Positions 33,152 through 42,181 of a stretch of 64,000 nucleotides of DNA are shown in pieces (the stretch's first letter is position 1; each line of letters starts with the position of its first letter). The position numbers and the translations under genes were made by a program. Under the pieces are notes generated by a model. The model worked only from the letters and a program-made list of their open reading frames with translations. It did no database searches and was not told the DNA's origin. Source of the DNA: Bradyrhizobium sp. S69 (GTDB lineage: Bacteria; Pseudomonadota; Alphaproteobacteria; Rhizobiales; Xanthobacteraceae); the NCBI RefSeq assembly GCF_009766005.1, contig NZ_LMUK01000043.1, positions 396,166-460,165 of the forward strand, written 5' to 3'.

Positions 33152-33877
33152 TCACCCCTGCCGCGGGTGCCGGGCAATGCCGTCGATGAAGAGATCAAGA
33201 ATGGCTTCGCCGGTCGCCTCGGCATCGGCGACGCCCCAGCGCGCGAAATGACCGTCGATATTCATCCGCGCAAAGCCATATACCAGCGCGCGGCCGGCGA
33301 TCTGCACCGCCTTCAGGTCGGCAGCACGCAGCACGCCGTCGGCGAACGCCTGCGCCAACAGCCGCTCGGTCATTCCGATCAGTTCGGCATTGTCGCGCGT
33401 CAACTGCTCAGCCCCGTCGTGGTCGAACAGCCGCGCGGTCGAGATGATCTCGAAATGTGCCGGGTTGCGCATCGCCCAGCGCAGATATCCGAGGCCGAGG
33501 CCGCGGAACTGTGCCAGCGGATCGCTCGCCGGCGCCCGCGCCAATGCGGCCTCCAGCTCGACCCGAAAGCGCCGCTGCGCCTCCTCGGCCACCGCATTCA
33601 TCAGCGCGTCGCGGCTTGGAAAATGCCGGAACGGCGCCCCCGGCGACACCCCGGCTCGGCGTGCGGCCTCGCGCACGCTGACCGCTTCAGGACCGCCCGC
33701 CTCGGCCAGATCCAGCGCGGCGTCGATCAGGACGCGCTTGAGATCGCCGTGGTGGTAGGGCCTCGCGGCCGCCGCGCGGCCGGCCGCCGGGCGTTTCGGC
33801 CGGACCGAAGCTGATTTGGCCGAAACTGACTTGGCAGGCACGGACTTGCTGGAGGCAGGCTTACGGGAATTCGGCAT
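33152..33877 (-). CDS. TetR/AcrR-family transcriptional regulator
   Basis: 241 residues from ATG 33877, with GGAGG before it; an ATG at 33892 and longer starts are less well placed. An unusual N-terminal tail of about 30 residues is rich in Lys, Ser and Ala (SSKSVPAKSVSAKSASVR) before the TetR DNA-binding domain: HHGDLKRVLIDAALDLAEAGGPEAVSVREAARRAGVSPGAPFRHFPSRDALMNAVAEEAQ. The C-terminal ligand domain resembles the WHG group. An AATGTAA/TTACATT operator lies between it and the divergent membrane gene, so it likely represses both. Confidence 0.88.
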   Translation of the reverse strand: MPNSRKPASSKSVPAKSVSAKSASVRPKRPAAGRAAAARPYHHGDLKRVLIDAALDLAEAGGPEAVSVREAARRAGVSPGAPFRHFPSRDALMNAVAEEAQRRFRVELEAALARAPASDPLAQFRGLGLGYLRWAMRNPAHFEIISTARLFDHDGAEQLTRDNAELIGMTERLLAQAFADGVLRAADLKAVQIAGRALVYGFARMNIDGHFARWGVADAEATGEAILDLFIDGIARHPRQG

Positions 33878-33946
33878 CCGCCTCCATAGCATCACCCGAT
33901 CGTGAATGTAAGCACTGCATACACGATTGACGTAACGCCCCCGTGA

Positions 33947-33967
33947 AATGTAACTGATGATTACATT
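33947..33967. promoter_or_regulatory. TetR-type operator
   Basis: AATGTAA-CTGATGA-TTACATT, a perfect 7-bp inverted repeat in the divergent region. Another half-site AATGTAA lies at 33905-33911. Located 20 bp upstream of the membrane gene start at 33987 and 70 bp upstream of the TetR gene start. Function inferred from position. Confidence 0.65.
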
Positions 33968-33986
33968 GTCAGACACGGAGGAAACA

Positions 33987-34607
33987 ATGCCGTCGCATCG
34001 TCAAAACTGGTTCGAAGGCTGGCGGCTGTTCGCGGTGCTGGCGCTGACTCTGGTCGGCCTGTCGGTCTGGATTGCCGGCATGCGGGAATTCGAGGTCGAT
34101 GGCGTGCGGATGGTGATCCGCTTCACGGCACGGACCTCACTGTTCTTCTTTTGCCTGGCTTTCAGCGCCGGCGCGCTGGCCCGGCTGTGGCCGAATGCCT
34201 GGACACGATGGCAGCGCCGCAACCGGCGCTTTCTCGGCGTCACCTTCGCCGCCTCGCATGCGATTCATGCCGCAGCCATCGTCTGCTTTGCGGTGATGTC
34301 CCCGCCGCTGTTCCGGGAAGCGACGTCGGCCGCCTCCTTCATCTTCGGCGGCATCGGTTACGCCTTCATCATCGCGATGTCGGCGACCTCGTTCGACCGC
34401 AGCGCCGCGGCGATCGGCGCGCGCACCTGGCGTATCCTGCACCTGTCCGGCGGCTATTATTTGCTGCTGCAGTTCACGGTGTCGTTCGGCAAGCGGATCC
34501 CGGACATGCCGCTTTACGCGCTTTTTCTGGTCCCGCTCTTCGCGGTCTTTGCGCTCAGGTTGATCGCGATGTCGTCACGCCTGCGGCCGATGATGGCGGC
34601 GGAGTGA
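33987..34607 (+). CDS. ferric reductase-like transmembrane heme protein
   Basis: 206 residues from ATG 33987, with GGAGGAAACA directly upstream. Six membrane helices and the conserved histidines expected for b-heme: VTFAASHAIHAAAIVCF and WRILHLSGGYYLLLQFTVSFGKRIP, as in YedZ/MsrQ and ferric reductase membrane domains. It lacks an FAD/NAD-binding tail, so it would need a partner for electrons. Divergent from the TetR gene and presumably controlled by it. Substrate unknown. Confidence 0.78.
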   Translation: MPSHRQNWFEGWRLFAVLALTLVGLSVWIAGMREFEVDGVRMVIRFTARTSLFFFCLAFSAGALARLWPNAWTRWQRRNRRFLGVTFAASHAIHAAAIVCFAVMSPPLFREATSAASFIFGGIGYAFIIAMSATSFDRSAAAIGARTWRILHLSGGYYLLLQFTVSFGKRIPDMPLYALFLVPLFAVFALRLIAMSSRLRPMMAAE

Positions 34608-34632
34608 TCCGGCGCGGCGGCGCAAGATAGCG

Positions 34633-34878
34633 CTACTCCTCCGTCGTTAAATGAAATTGCCGACCCAGCCGATGGTGTACGGTGATCACGGCCCGATCGA
34701 CGTCGCTGATGAGACTATCGCCGATGATGACGTTGGGCATTTCCCAGTTACGCCCCGCGCGGACATCGGGAAGCCGCCGGACACCCGGAACCGATGCGGT
34801 TTCGCATCCCGGCTGATCGCGCAACGCCTCGTTCGCGAGCTGCGTCAGCTCCGCGCTGTTTTTGCCGGTCGTCGTCAC
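34633..34878 (-). CDS. small conserved-looking hypothetical protein
   Basis: 81 residues from a GTG at 34878; no good ribosome-binding site is seen and the start is uncertain. The composition is that of a real soluble protein (NSAELTQLANEALRDQPGCETASV ... GRNWEMPNVIIGDSLISDVDRAVITVHHRL), better than the plus-strand frame over the same bases. The start is 29 bp after the SDR stop on the same strand, so the two are likely co-transcribed. Family not recognised. Confidence 0.5.
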   Translation of the reverse strand: MTTTGKNSAELTQLANEALRDQPGCETASVPGVRRLPDVRAGRNWEMPNVIIGDSLISDVDRAVITVHHRLGRQFHLTTEE

Positions 34879-34906
34879 AATAGCCGCAATATCTTCTTCG
34901 ACAGCC

Positions 34907-35758
34907 TCATGCCGGCGGCATCAGGCCGAGGCGCTTGGCGATGATCTTGTCGACCATGCGCTTGGGCAGCGTCGAGACGATCAGCTGCCGCATCGGATCG
35001 GGCGCGATCTGGTAGCGTACTTTCGGATTCGGCGATGTCAGGGCTTCCAGAATCCGCTCAGCAATTTTCTCCGGCGGCAATCCGATTTCGCTGAGTTCCT
35101 TGGCGAAATCGAGCATCTTCGCCCGGGCGACACGGTACGGCGAGTTGCTGTCAACGGGAGCAGCCGCTGCGCCACTCTTGCCCCAGATCGGCGTCTTCAC
35201 CGCGCCGGGCGCGACAATAATCACATCGATACCGAACAGCATCAGCTCGCGGCGCAGGCTTTCCGAAAGTCCCTCGACCGCATGTTTCGATGCCGAGTAG
35301 GCCGAGGTCAGCGGATTACCGCTTTTGCCGGCGACCGACGAGATCATCACGATCCGCCCCTTGGGTCCCTTCAACTCCGGATCGGACCCGAGCAGCGGAC
35401 CGAAGGCCTGGACCGCAAGAATTGGCCCGATGACATTGATATCCATCTGCTGGCGGAATTGCTCGATCGGCAATTCGAGCAGCGGACCGGCCACCGCGAT
35501 GCCCGCATTGTTGACGAGGCCGGCCAGCGTCTCGCCGCCGAGCGCCGCGCGAACCTCGCGCGCGGCGGACAATACCGCCGCCTCATCGGTGACATCGAAC
35601 AGCAGCGGGGTGAAATTGGCGCCGAATTCACTTTTCAAACGGTCGGCGTCGGCCTGCTGGCGCACGCTGCCGAACACCCGAAATCCGCGATCGAGCAACA
35701 TTTTCGCGGTAGCCCAGCCGATGCCGGTGGACGCCCCGGTAATGACAACGGATCTCAT
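34907..35758 (-). CDS. short-chain dehydrogenase/reductase
   Basis: 283 residues from ATG 35758; the frame extends further but not as protein. Classical SDR: cofactor motif ITGASTGIGWATAKML, LVNNAGIAVAGPL, ISSVAGKSGNPLTSAYSASKHAVEGLSESLRRELM with catalytic Ser, Tyr and Lys. The C-terminal extension past residue 230 (ERILEALTSPNPKVRYQIAPDPMRQLIVSTLPKRMVDKIIAKRLGL) is typical of retinol dehydrogenase-like SDRs. Substrate unknown. An 81-residue gene follows closely. Confidence 0.9.
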   Translation of the reverse strand: MRSVVITGASTGIGWATAKMLLDRGFRVFGSVRQQADADRLKSEFGANFTPLLFDVTDEAAVLSAAREVRAALGGETLAGLVNNAGIAVAGPLLELPIEQFRQQMDINVIGPILAVQAFGPLLGSDPELKGPKGRIVMISSVAGKSGNPLTSAYSASKHAVEGLSESLRRELMLFGIDVIIVAPGAVKTPIWGKSGAAAAPVDSNSPYRVARAKMLDFAKELSEIGLPPEKIAERILEALTSPNPKVRYQIAPDPMRQLIVSTLPKRMVDKIIAKRLGLMPPA

Positions 35759-35913
35759 GATGCTTACCCCCGGGAGACTGCAGATCGTTCTGCACACTTT
35801 CCCGCTTGGAGGGTAAGCAGACCGGGGAGTAAAGCAAGGCCGGTGTAGCGCGCTTGCACCGCTCCGCCGAGCCGGGACGCAACTTTTCGTGGTGTGCGGC
35901 CATAGCCCCCGGA

Positions 35914-38900
35914 TCAGGCGACATACCTTGCCGATGGTACCGCTGCATCCACTTCGAATTCGCAATGCGGAACGGGATGGCCGAACAGATAGCCTTGGGC
36001 AAAATCGATCCCCGTGGCCCGCAACGACTCGAACTGTTCGCTACTCTCAACGCCCTTGGCCGCTGTCGCGATATCGAGGCCGCGCGCCAATGCGAGCACG
36101 GAAGCAATGACCGCCGCACAATCGCGGCGGTTTGCAAAACCTTGCGTGAAAGCCTTGTCGATCTTGATCTTGTCGAACGGAAAGTCGGTCAAGTAACCCG
36201 CGGAGGAGTATCCCGCCCCGCAATTGTCGAGGACCAACGAGACACCGAGATTTTTCAATTGCCTGAGTGTCTGCAGATGCGTCGCCTGGCTTTTTTCCAG
36301 AAGCGAGAGCTCTGCGATTTCAAGCTCCAGTCGCTGCGGCGGCAGGCCGGATTCAATCAGCGCGCGCGTTATTACCTCGAAAAGGTTTCCCTTGTTGAAT
36401 TGAACAGCGGAGATGTTGATGGCAATACTGATATGCGGAGGCCAGGCGGCGGCATCCGCGCAAGCCTGCTGCAGAATCCATTCTCCAAGCGGCAGCATCA
36501 GACCCGTGGATTCCGCGAGCGGGAGGAATTGATCGGGAGCCAGAAGGCCTCTCGACGGATGATGCCAGCGAACAAATGCCTCCGCCCCGCACATCCGACG
36601 CGTTTTGATATTGATCAAGGGCTGATAATGCAACTCGAATTCATTCTGCGATATCGCCTCACGCAGCTCACTTTCCGTCGACTTCAGAATTTCTGCCGCT
36701 TCGATAAGTTCGGGTTGGAATATGCGGAAGCCGTTTCGCCCACCGGACTTTGCCGCGTAAAGTGCAAGATCCGCCCTTTTCAAGAGAGAAGCGGCGTCGG
36801 CGCCGTGCTCCGGAGCGAAGGCAATTCCGATGCTGGCCCCGACGCCGATGCGATGGCCATTGAGATCGAATGGCTTTTCGATGGTCTTTATGATTCTCAA
36901 CGCTAGCGCGGCGGCGCCCTCACTCTGGTTCCGTTCGTTTTCCTGGATGATTGCGAATTCGTCGCCGCCCAGGCGAGCCAGCACATCGGCATCGCGAAGC
37001 GACGACGTGAGGCGTCGCGCGACCTCGACCAGCAACCGATCGCCGGCCGGATGTCCCAGCGTGTCATTCACATTCTTGAATTTGTCCAGGTCCAGCACCA
37101 GGACTGTAAACGTGGTGCCGTGACGCTGAAGCCGCTTCGCGGCGTCGTCGAGTTTCTCGGCGAACAGCGCGCGGTTTGCCAGACCGGTGAGCAGATCGTG
37201 CTGCGCAAGAAAGGCGATCCTCTCCTCACTCCGCGCCCGATCGGTGATGTCCTCGTGAGTGGTAAGCCAGCCGCCGTTTGGCATCATATGCCGCGCGATC
37301 GCGACCACGCGGCCATCGGCGAGTTCCTGGATTTCTTTCGCCTCCTTCACGTTTTTTTTGACATAGGTGTCTGCAGCCACCTCGAAATTGGTGCCCTTCT
37401 CGCGGCGGTATTCGAGAATTTGCCGCAGTGACGTACCCGGCTCTATCTGATCAAGGCTGAGATGATAGATTTCTGCATAGCGGGCATTTGAGACCACGAC
37501 CTTCTGCTCCGCGTCGAACATGCAGAGCCCTTGGGACATATTGTTCAGCGCGGCATCGAAGCGCTCGTTGATCCCCTCAAGTTCGGTGGCTTTCTCGGCC
37601 AGCAATTGCTCGGCACGTCTCTGTTCCGTGACGTCCTCGTGGGTCGCAACCCAGCCACCGTCCGGCAGCGGTTTGCGTTGAATAAATATCCTGCGGCCAT
37701 CGGCCGGTTCGTAATTCTGCTTCGGTTCCGTTGGCATCAATTGGGTATGTTGATCGACAGTCAATTCGCTGGTTTCACCGCGGTCAACATAGTGTTGTAA
37801 AATCCGGCTCAATGGTGTGCCCGGCATCACCAGTTCGTCCGGCAGGCTATACATCTGCTGGAAGCGGCTATTCGCAATCACCAGTCTCTTGTCCGCATCA
37901 AACAGGCAAAGCCCCTGCGACATGTTGCTGATGGCGACGTCGAAGCGGTCATTCGTCCTCGCCAGGGCACGAGTCTTCACCGCGAGAGCACTGGTCTGCC
38001 GCACCAGCAGAAACGTACCGAATAGTATGACGACGATGATCGCAACAACCAGCGGACCGAATGTATAGAGGTGCCGGTACCAAGGACCCAAAACATCCGA
38101 GCGGGCAAAGCTGACGAGTAGTACCAGCGGCAGGCCACGCACCGCCTTGTATCCAGCGACACGGTGCACTCCATCGACAATGCTTACCGTCTCGTAGGAT
38201 CCCGCTTCCGATCTTGGCAAATATTCCGTAAGAAGCGCGCCATTTGCAAACGATTTTCCAAGCGCGCTCTCCAGCGCCGGTTCGCGCGCAAGAAGTTGGC
38301 CATTGCGATGCAACAACAGAACTGAACCGTTATAACCCAGATCGATGGAGCGGTAGATCTTTGTAAAATACGATTGATCGAGCGGCGCGGTGACGATACC
38401 CGCAAAACGGCCGTCGGCGTTGCTTAGCCGCCGCGATGCCGCGGTGAACCATTTGTCGCCAGCCGCTGAAAGATAGGGTGGCGCAATAAATAGCCGATCG
38501 CTGGCGCTATCGCGTTGCGCGACGAAATGCGACATTCCGGATATATTGCTGCGTGGCAGCGCATGGTCATAGGAATGAGCGAGTACCTCCCCTGACGCGT
38601 CGGTCCATCCGACGGCGACGAGGACGGGCGAGCCTTTTTGCAACTGACGCAGGGCAGCATTGGCTGCACCGGGAGCGGCATACTCTCCGGACAGGCTATT
38701 TCTGCGAATGGCTGCCGCTTCAAGCAGAACACGATCGACATCTTCAAATGTCAGCGCGGTGTGCTCGGCGAGAATCGCCGCAAAGCTCTGGGCATTGGTT
38801 TTTGCGGCCGCGATCGTATCACGGTACCGGGCTTCCAGGTCCGTGAGAAATAGAACGATTGTCGCGGCTGAAAGCAGGACGCCAAGCACCGTCAGCGACG

Positions 38901-38940
38901 ATCCCGGTGATCTGGCCAGCCTTCGATAGATTTCCCGCAT
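35914..38940 (-). CDS. membrane GGDEF protein with degenerate EAL domain (c-di-GMP signalling)
   Basis: 1008 residues from ATG 38940 (a GTG lies one codon earlier). Membrane helix at about 15-35, periplasmic Cache-like sensor to about 290, second helix about 293-315, then two PAS domains (about 330-440 and 457-565), GGDEF (about 575-740) and EAL (about 750-1000). The cyclase site is intact: LDLDKFKNVNDTLGHPAGD and RLGGDEFAII, with an inhibitory I-site RDAD five residues before GGDEF. The EAL domain keeps EAF, NISAVQF and KIKIDK, but DDFG has become DNCG and AEGVE is AAKGVE. It should therefore make c-di-GMP, and the EAL part may only bind it. A PilZ gene is divergent from it. Confidence 0.92.
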   Translation of the reverse strand: MREIYRRLARSPGSSLTVLGVLLSAATIVLFLTDLEARYRDTIAAAKTNAQSFAAILAEHTALTFEDVDRVLLEAAAIRRNSLSGEYAAPGAANAALRQLQKGSPVLVAVGWTDASGEVLAHSYDHALPRSNISGMSHFVAQRDSASDRLFIAPPYLSAAGDKWFTAASRRLSNADGRFAGIVTAPLDQSYFTKIYRSIDLGYNGSVLLLHRNGQLLAREPALESALGKSFANGALLTEYLPRSEAGSYETVSIVDGVHRVAGYKAVRGLPLVLLVSFARSDVLGPWYRHLYTFGPLVVAIIVVILFGTFLLVRQTSALAVKTRALARTNDRFDVAISNMSQGLCLFDADKRLVIANSRFQQMYSLPDELVMPGTPLSRILQHYVDRGETSELTVDQHTQLMPTEPKQNYEPADGRRIFIQRKPLPDGGWVATHEDVTEQRRAEQLLAEKATELEGINERFDAALNNMSQGLCMFDAEQKVVVSNARYAEIYHLSLDQIEPGTSLRQILEYRREKGTNFEVAADTYVKKNVKEAKEIQELADGRVVAIARHMMPNGGWLTTHEDITDRARSEERIAFLAQHDLLTGLANRALFAEKLDDAAKRLQRHGTTFTVLVLDLDKFKNVNDTLGHPAGDRLLVEVARRLTSSLRDADVLARLGGDEFAIIQENERNQSEGAAALALRIIKTIEKPFDLNGHRIGVGASIGIAFAPEHGADAASLLKRADLALYAAKSGGRNGFRIFQPELIEAAEILKSTESELREAISQNEFELHYQPLINIKTRRMCGAEAFVRWHHPSRGLLAPDQFLPLAESTGLMLPLGEWILQQACADAAAWPPHISIAINISAVQFNKGNLFEVITRALIESGLPPQRLELEIAELSLLEKSQATHLQTLRQLKNLGVSLVLDNCGAGYSSAGYLTDFPFDKIKIDKAFTQGFANRRDCAAVIASVLALARGLDIATAAKGVESSEQFESLRATGIDFAQGYLFGHPVPHCEFEVDAAVPSARYVA

Positions 38941-39142
38941 CACAAATCCGCGTTACAACGAGTACCGGCTCACCGTCGCCCCGCATCATTAATATTTCGC
39001 ACATAATATAACGAAGATACGCATTAAGCTCCCGGTTGGCCTGACTTGACTCCGGTAGTCTTACGGGGCTGCGGGGGTTGGAGTCATTAACCGGCCATGG
39101 CTATAGATTTTGGACGGCGTCCAGCCGTGCGGAGCTAGCGTG

Positions 39143-39382
39143 ATGGTCGAAACGCGGCGCGCGCCACGTCATCGAGTGTTGAAGGCCGGAAAGATCGATT
39201 TTGGCGGAGGCGCAATCGATTGCACTGTCCGCAACCTGTCGAATACCGGAGCGGCGATCGAGGTGTCCAACCAAATCGGGATCCCTGAGAAATTCACGTT
39301 GGTTGTGCCCGGCGATGGATTGCATCTGCCCTGCCATATCATGTGGCGTAAGGGATACCGGATCGGCGTGACGTTCGATTGA
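39143..39382 (+). CDS. PilZ domain protein (c-di-GMP receptor)
   Basis: 79 residues from ATG 39143, with GGAG 8 nt before it. The whole protein is one PilZ domain: ETRRAPRHRVLKAGKI supplies the arginine-rich loop that grips c-di-GMP, DCTVRNLSNTGAAIEV the second motif (D/N-x-S-x-x-G). Divergent from the GGDEF gene with 202 bp between starts, so made close to a source of its ligand. Its stop codon overlaps the start of a possible 54-codon gene. Confidence 0.9.
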   Translation: MVETRRAPRHRVLKAGKIDFGGGAIDCTVRNLSNTGAAIEVSNQIGIPEKFTLVVPGDGLHLPCHIMWRKGYRIGVTFD

Positions 39383-39543
39383 ACTGGCTGACGGTCGAAA
39401 CCATCCTTCGCCGCCGGCCACTCGAGCAGCGGATCGACGAACAAACGCTGAAGCTCGCCTGGAAGGATTTCGGTAAGCTGTCGGCGGAAACCGCCCAGCG
39501 CATCGTGCGCTTCTGGCACGTGCCAAATAAAATTGAAAACTAG
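39379..39543 (+). CDS. possible small gene translationally coupled to the PilZ gene
   Basis: 54 codons from a TTG whose last two bases overlap the PilZ stop (TTGA). It reads LNWLTVETILRRRPLEQR then IDEQTLKLAWKDFGKLSAET and ends with HVPNKIEN. Charged amphipathic helix pattern, coding-like composition, no rare codons. It could be a real small partner of the PilZ protein or the tail of a decayed gene. Unrecognised. Confidence 0.35.
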   Translation: MNWLTVETILRRRPLEQRIDEQTLKLAWKDFGKLSAETAQRIVRFWHVPNKIEN

Positions 39544-39576
39544 GGTTTGTAGCGGGAGCGGGCTGGAACCGTCTCA

Positions 39577-39704
39577 TGTCCCAGACGCGGTGCAGCGCAT
39601 AGCGCTGCTCCGCAGAGCCAGGGTCCAAACTTTCATCGTCGGCTCACGGACCCCGGATCAGCAACGCACCACGCCGCAAAGCGGCGCGCTGCGCTGCATC
39701 CGGG
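39577..39704. repeat. REP-type element before ilvC 3' end
   Basis: Contains TGTCCCAGACGCGGTGCAGC and, 90 bp later, the related inverted block GCTGCGCTGCATCCGGGA, plus the hairpins GCGCATAGCGC and CCGCAAAGCGG. It fills most of the stretch between the PilZ locus and ilvC (39383-39713), apart from the small frame above. Confidence 0.55.
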
Positions 39705-39713
39705 AAACAGGCC

Positions 39714-40733
39714 TTAGTTCTTGCTCTTGTCGACCAGCGCGCCCTTCTTGATCCACGGCATCATGTCGCGGAGTTTCTCGCCGACTTCCTCGATCGGATG
39801 GGCCGCGAGCTTGGCGCGGGTGGCCTTGAACGAGGTCTGGTTGACCTTGTTTTCCAGCATCCAGTCGCGCGCGAACTTGCCGGACTGGATGTCGTTGAGC
39901 ACGCGCTTCATCTCGGCCTTGGTCTCCGAGGTGACGATGCGCGGGCCGGTGACATATTCGCCATATTCGGCGGTGTTGGAGATCGAATAGTTCATGTTGG
40001 CGATGCCGCCTTCATAGATCAGGTCGACGATCAGCTTCACTTCGTGCAGGCATTCGAAATACGCCATCTCCGGCGCGTAGCCGGCTTCCACCAGCGTCTC
40101 GAAGCCGCCCTTGATCAGCTCGACCAGGCCGCCGCACAACACCACCTGCTCGCCGAACAGGTCGGTCTCGCACTCTTCCTTGAACGAGGTCTCGATGATG
40201 CCGGCGCGACCGCCGCCGATCGCCGAGGCGTAGCTCAGCCCGAGATCATGGGCGTTGCCCGAGACGTCCTTGGCGATCGCGATCAGGCAGGGCACGCCGC
40301 CGCCGCGCTGATATTCCGAACGCACGGTGTGGCCGGGGCCCTTCGGCGCGATCATCAGCACGTCCAGATCGGCGCGCGGATCGAGCAGATTGAAATGCAC
40401 GTTGAGGCCGTGCGCGAACACCAGCGCCGACCCCTTCTTCATGTTGTCGTGCAGGTGCTCGCGATAGATGTCGCCCTGCAACTCGTCGGGGGTGAGCATC
40501 ATCACGAGGTCGGCCCATTTCGCGGCTTCGGCGACTTCCATCACCTTGAAGCCGGCGGCTTCGGCCTTCTTGGCCGAGGCCGAACCCTTGCGCAGCGCGA
40601 TGGCGACGTCCTTGACGCCGGAATCCTTCAGGTTCAGCGCATGGGCGTGGCCCTGGCTGCCGTAGCCGACGATGACGACCTTCTTGCCCTTGATCAGGTT
40701 CAGGTCGGCGTCGCGATCGTAATAAACACGCAT
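39714..40733 (-). CDS. ilvC: ketol-acid reductoisomerase
   Basis: 339 residues from ATG 40733, with GAGGAAAC upstream. NADPH-binding KKVVIVGYGSQGHAHALNLKDSG, the catalytic knotted C-terminal domain with IAPKGPGHTVRSEY and ETDLFGEQVVLCGGL (metal-binding Asp and Glu). Class I, short form. It rearranges and reduces acetolactate or acetohydroxybutyrate, the second step of valine and isoleucine synthesis. Last gene of the ilv cluster on this strand, but 135 bp from the LysE gene, so it may have its own promoter. Confidence 0.97.
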   Translation of the reverse strand: MRVYYDRDADLNLIKGKKVVIVGYGSQGHAHALNLKDSGVKDVAIALRKGSASAKKAEAAGFKVMEVAEAAKWADLVMMLTPDELQGDIYREHLHDNMKKGSALVFAHGLNVHFNLLDPRADLDVLMIAPKGPGHTVRSEYQRGGGVPCLIAIAKDVSGNAHDLGLSYASAIGGGRAGIIETSFKEECETDLFGEQVVLCGGLVELIKGGFETLVEAGYAPEMAYFECLHEVKLIVDLIYEGGIANMNYSISNTAEYGEYVTGPRIVTSETKAEMKRVLNDIQSGKFARDWMLENKVNQTSFKATRAKLAAHPIEEVGEKLRDMMPWIKKGALVDKSKN

Positions 40734-40868
40734 GGTCGTTTCCTCTTCAGCGGCCACAATCGGCCTATAAGTCAGGGGGTTAAGCGATGTGCTTGGTAAA
40801 TTTCCGGCGTTGTCTAGTCCATTTTCGGCCTCAGGGGAAACCCTCATCTCGCATGGCGCGTTGCGGCA

Positions 40869-41471
40869 TCATGCGTGCATGAATACCGGGTAGAGCGAAG
40901 CCAGCAGCAATACCGCCATGATGACGTTGAAGGCCCGTACCGTCCTGCGGGAGCTCAGGATCGGCCGCAGCGAGCTGCCGAACATCGCCCAGGCCGTGCA
41001 CGACAGCGCGCCCAGAATGAGGCTCAGCACCACCTGGATGGTAATGTTCCAGGGATAGGTCGCGATCGCCGCATAGGCGGTGATGGTGCCGATCACCATC
41101 ACCCAGCCCTTGGCGTTGATCCACTGGAACATCGCCGCGCCCCAGAACGTCATTGGGCCCCGACGGTTATCCTGCTCCGGCATCACCGGCTCGGCTATCG
41201 CGATCGCAGCGGCGAGGTAGACCAGATAGGCAACGCCGGCATATTTCAGGATGGTCTGCAGCACCGGATAGGCGATGAAAATGGTTCCAAGCCCTACTCC
41301 CACCGCGCCCACCATGAAGGCGAACCCGACGGTGATGCCCGCGATATGCGGCAAGGTGCGGCGGAAGCCATAGGTCAGCCCGGACGACAACAGCATGATG
41401 TTGTTCGGCCCCGGCGTGAAAAACATCACCACGGCAAACACCACAAAGGCGATCAGAAGCGGCTGCGACAT
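40869..41471 (-). CDS. LysE/RhtB-family amino acid exporter
   Basis: 200 residues with six membrane helices. Characteristic start FFTPGPNNIMLLSSGLTYGFRRTLPHIAGITVGF with the family motif GPN. These proteins export amino acids; candidates here are branched-chain amino acids or threonine given the ilv neighbours. It starts 11 bp after the methyltransferase stop, so it is transcribed with ilvN and the methyltransferase. Confidence 0.92.
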   Translation of the reverse strand: MSQPLLIAFVVFAVVMFFTPGPNNIMLLSSGLTYGFRRTLPHIAGITVGFAFMVGAVGVGLGTIFIAYPVLQTILKYAGVAYLVYLAAAIAIAEPVMPEQDNRRGPMTFWGAAMFQWINAKGWVMVIGTITAYAAIATYPWNITIQVVLSLILGALSCTAWAMFGSSLRPILSSRRTVRAFNVIMAVLLLASLYPVFMHA

Positions 41472-41482
41472 GCGATGCTCAC

Positions 41483-42178
41483 TCAGCTTTGCTCGCCGGG
41501 CTTGGGCTTGCGCAACAAATATGTGCCGTGCAGTGGCGCGTGATAATCGACCGAGACCAGCGTAAAGCCGACATCGGTCAGCATACGCTCGATCACCCAG
41601 CCGAAGGTCGAATACTCGTCACGCATGTGGGTGACGACGCTGTCGCGCGAAAAGCCGTGGTTCTTGATATTGAAATCCGCCCACGCCTCGACGTCGCGCT
41701 CGGACCCATCGGGCGTGCTGACGAAGACGATGTCGCGCAGGAAGAAGCTGGCGCCCGGTTTCAGCGCGTTATAAATCCGCGACAGCGCCACCGCCTTCCA
41801 GAAATCCGGCAGATGATGCAGCGTGAACTCGCTGACGATCAGGTCGTAGGAATTGGGCTGATAGGCAAAGCTCAGCAGCCCCGCCGACTGGGTGCGGATC
41901 GCGACCTTGCGGTCGCCGGCCTGGATCTTCGCCAGCGCGAGCATGGCCGGCGAGATATCGATGGCGTCAACTTCGGCACCGAGTTGGGCGGCCTCGCAGG
42001 CCAGCACGCCGTTGCCGCAGCCGATATCGGCGACGCGCCAGCCGGGCTGTACGCCCAGCATGGTCAGCGCCGCGCGGGCGCGGCTGTCGCGGTCGTCGTC
42101 CAAATCGTAGATCGAAGCCACCGCGGAATCGAGGCCGATCTGCCGCCGTTCATTATAGTACCAGTCGCGCGCCAGCAT
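41483..42178 (-). CDS. class I SAM-dependent methyltransferase
   Basis: 231 residues. SAM-binding motif VADIGCGNGVLACEAAQLGAEVDAIDIS, then SYDLIVSEFTLHHLPDFWKAVALSRIYNALKPGASFFLRDIVF, the usual post-motif blocks of small-molecule methyltransferases (UbiE/Methyltransf_11 group). Its start lies 3 bp after the ilvN stop, so translation is coupled. Substrate unknown. It is a strange companion for amino acid biosynthesis. Confidence 0.85.
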   Translation of the reverse strand: MLARDWYYNERRQIGLDSAVASIYDLDDDRDSRARAALTMLGVQPGWRVADIGCGNGVLACEAAQLGAEVDAIDISPAMLALAKIQAGDRKVAIRTQSAGLLSFAYQPNSYDLIVSEFTLHHLPDFWKAVALSRIYNALKPGASFFLRDIVFVSTPDGSERDVEAWADFNIKNHGFSRDSVVTHMRDEYSTFGWVIERMLTDVGFTLVSVDYHAPLHGTYLLRKPKPGEQS

Positions 42179-42181
42179 GAT

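Noticed and set aside
34651..34944. Plus-strand 97-codon frame over the small gene at 34633-34878
   Set aside because: The minus-strand frame has better protein-like composition and sits directly behind the SDR gene.
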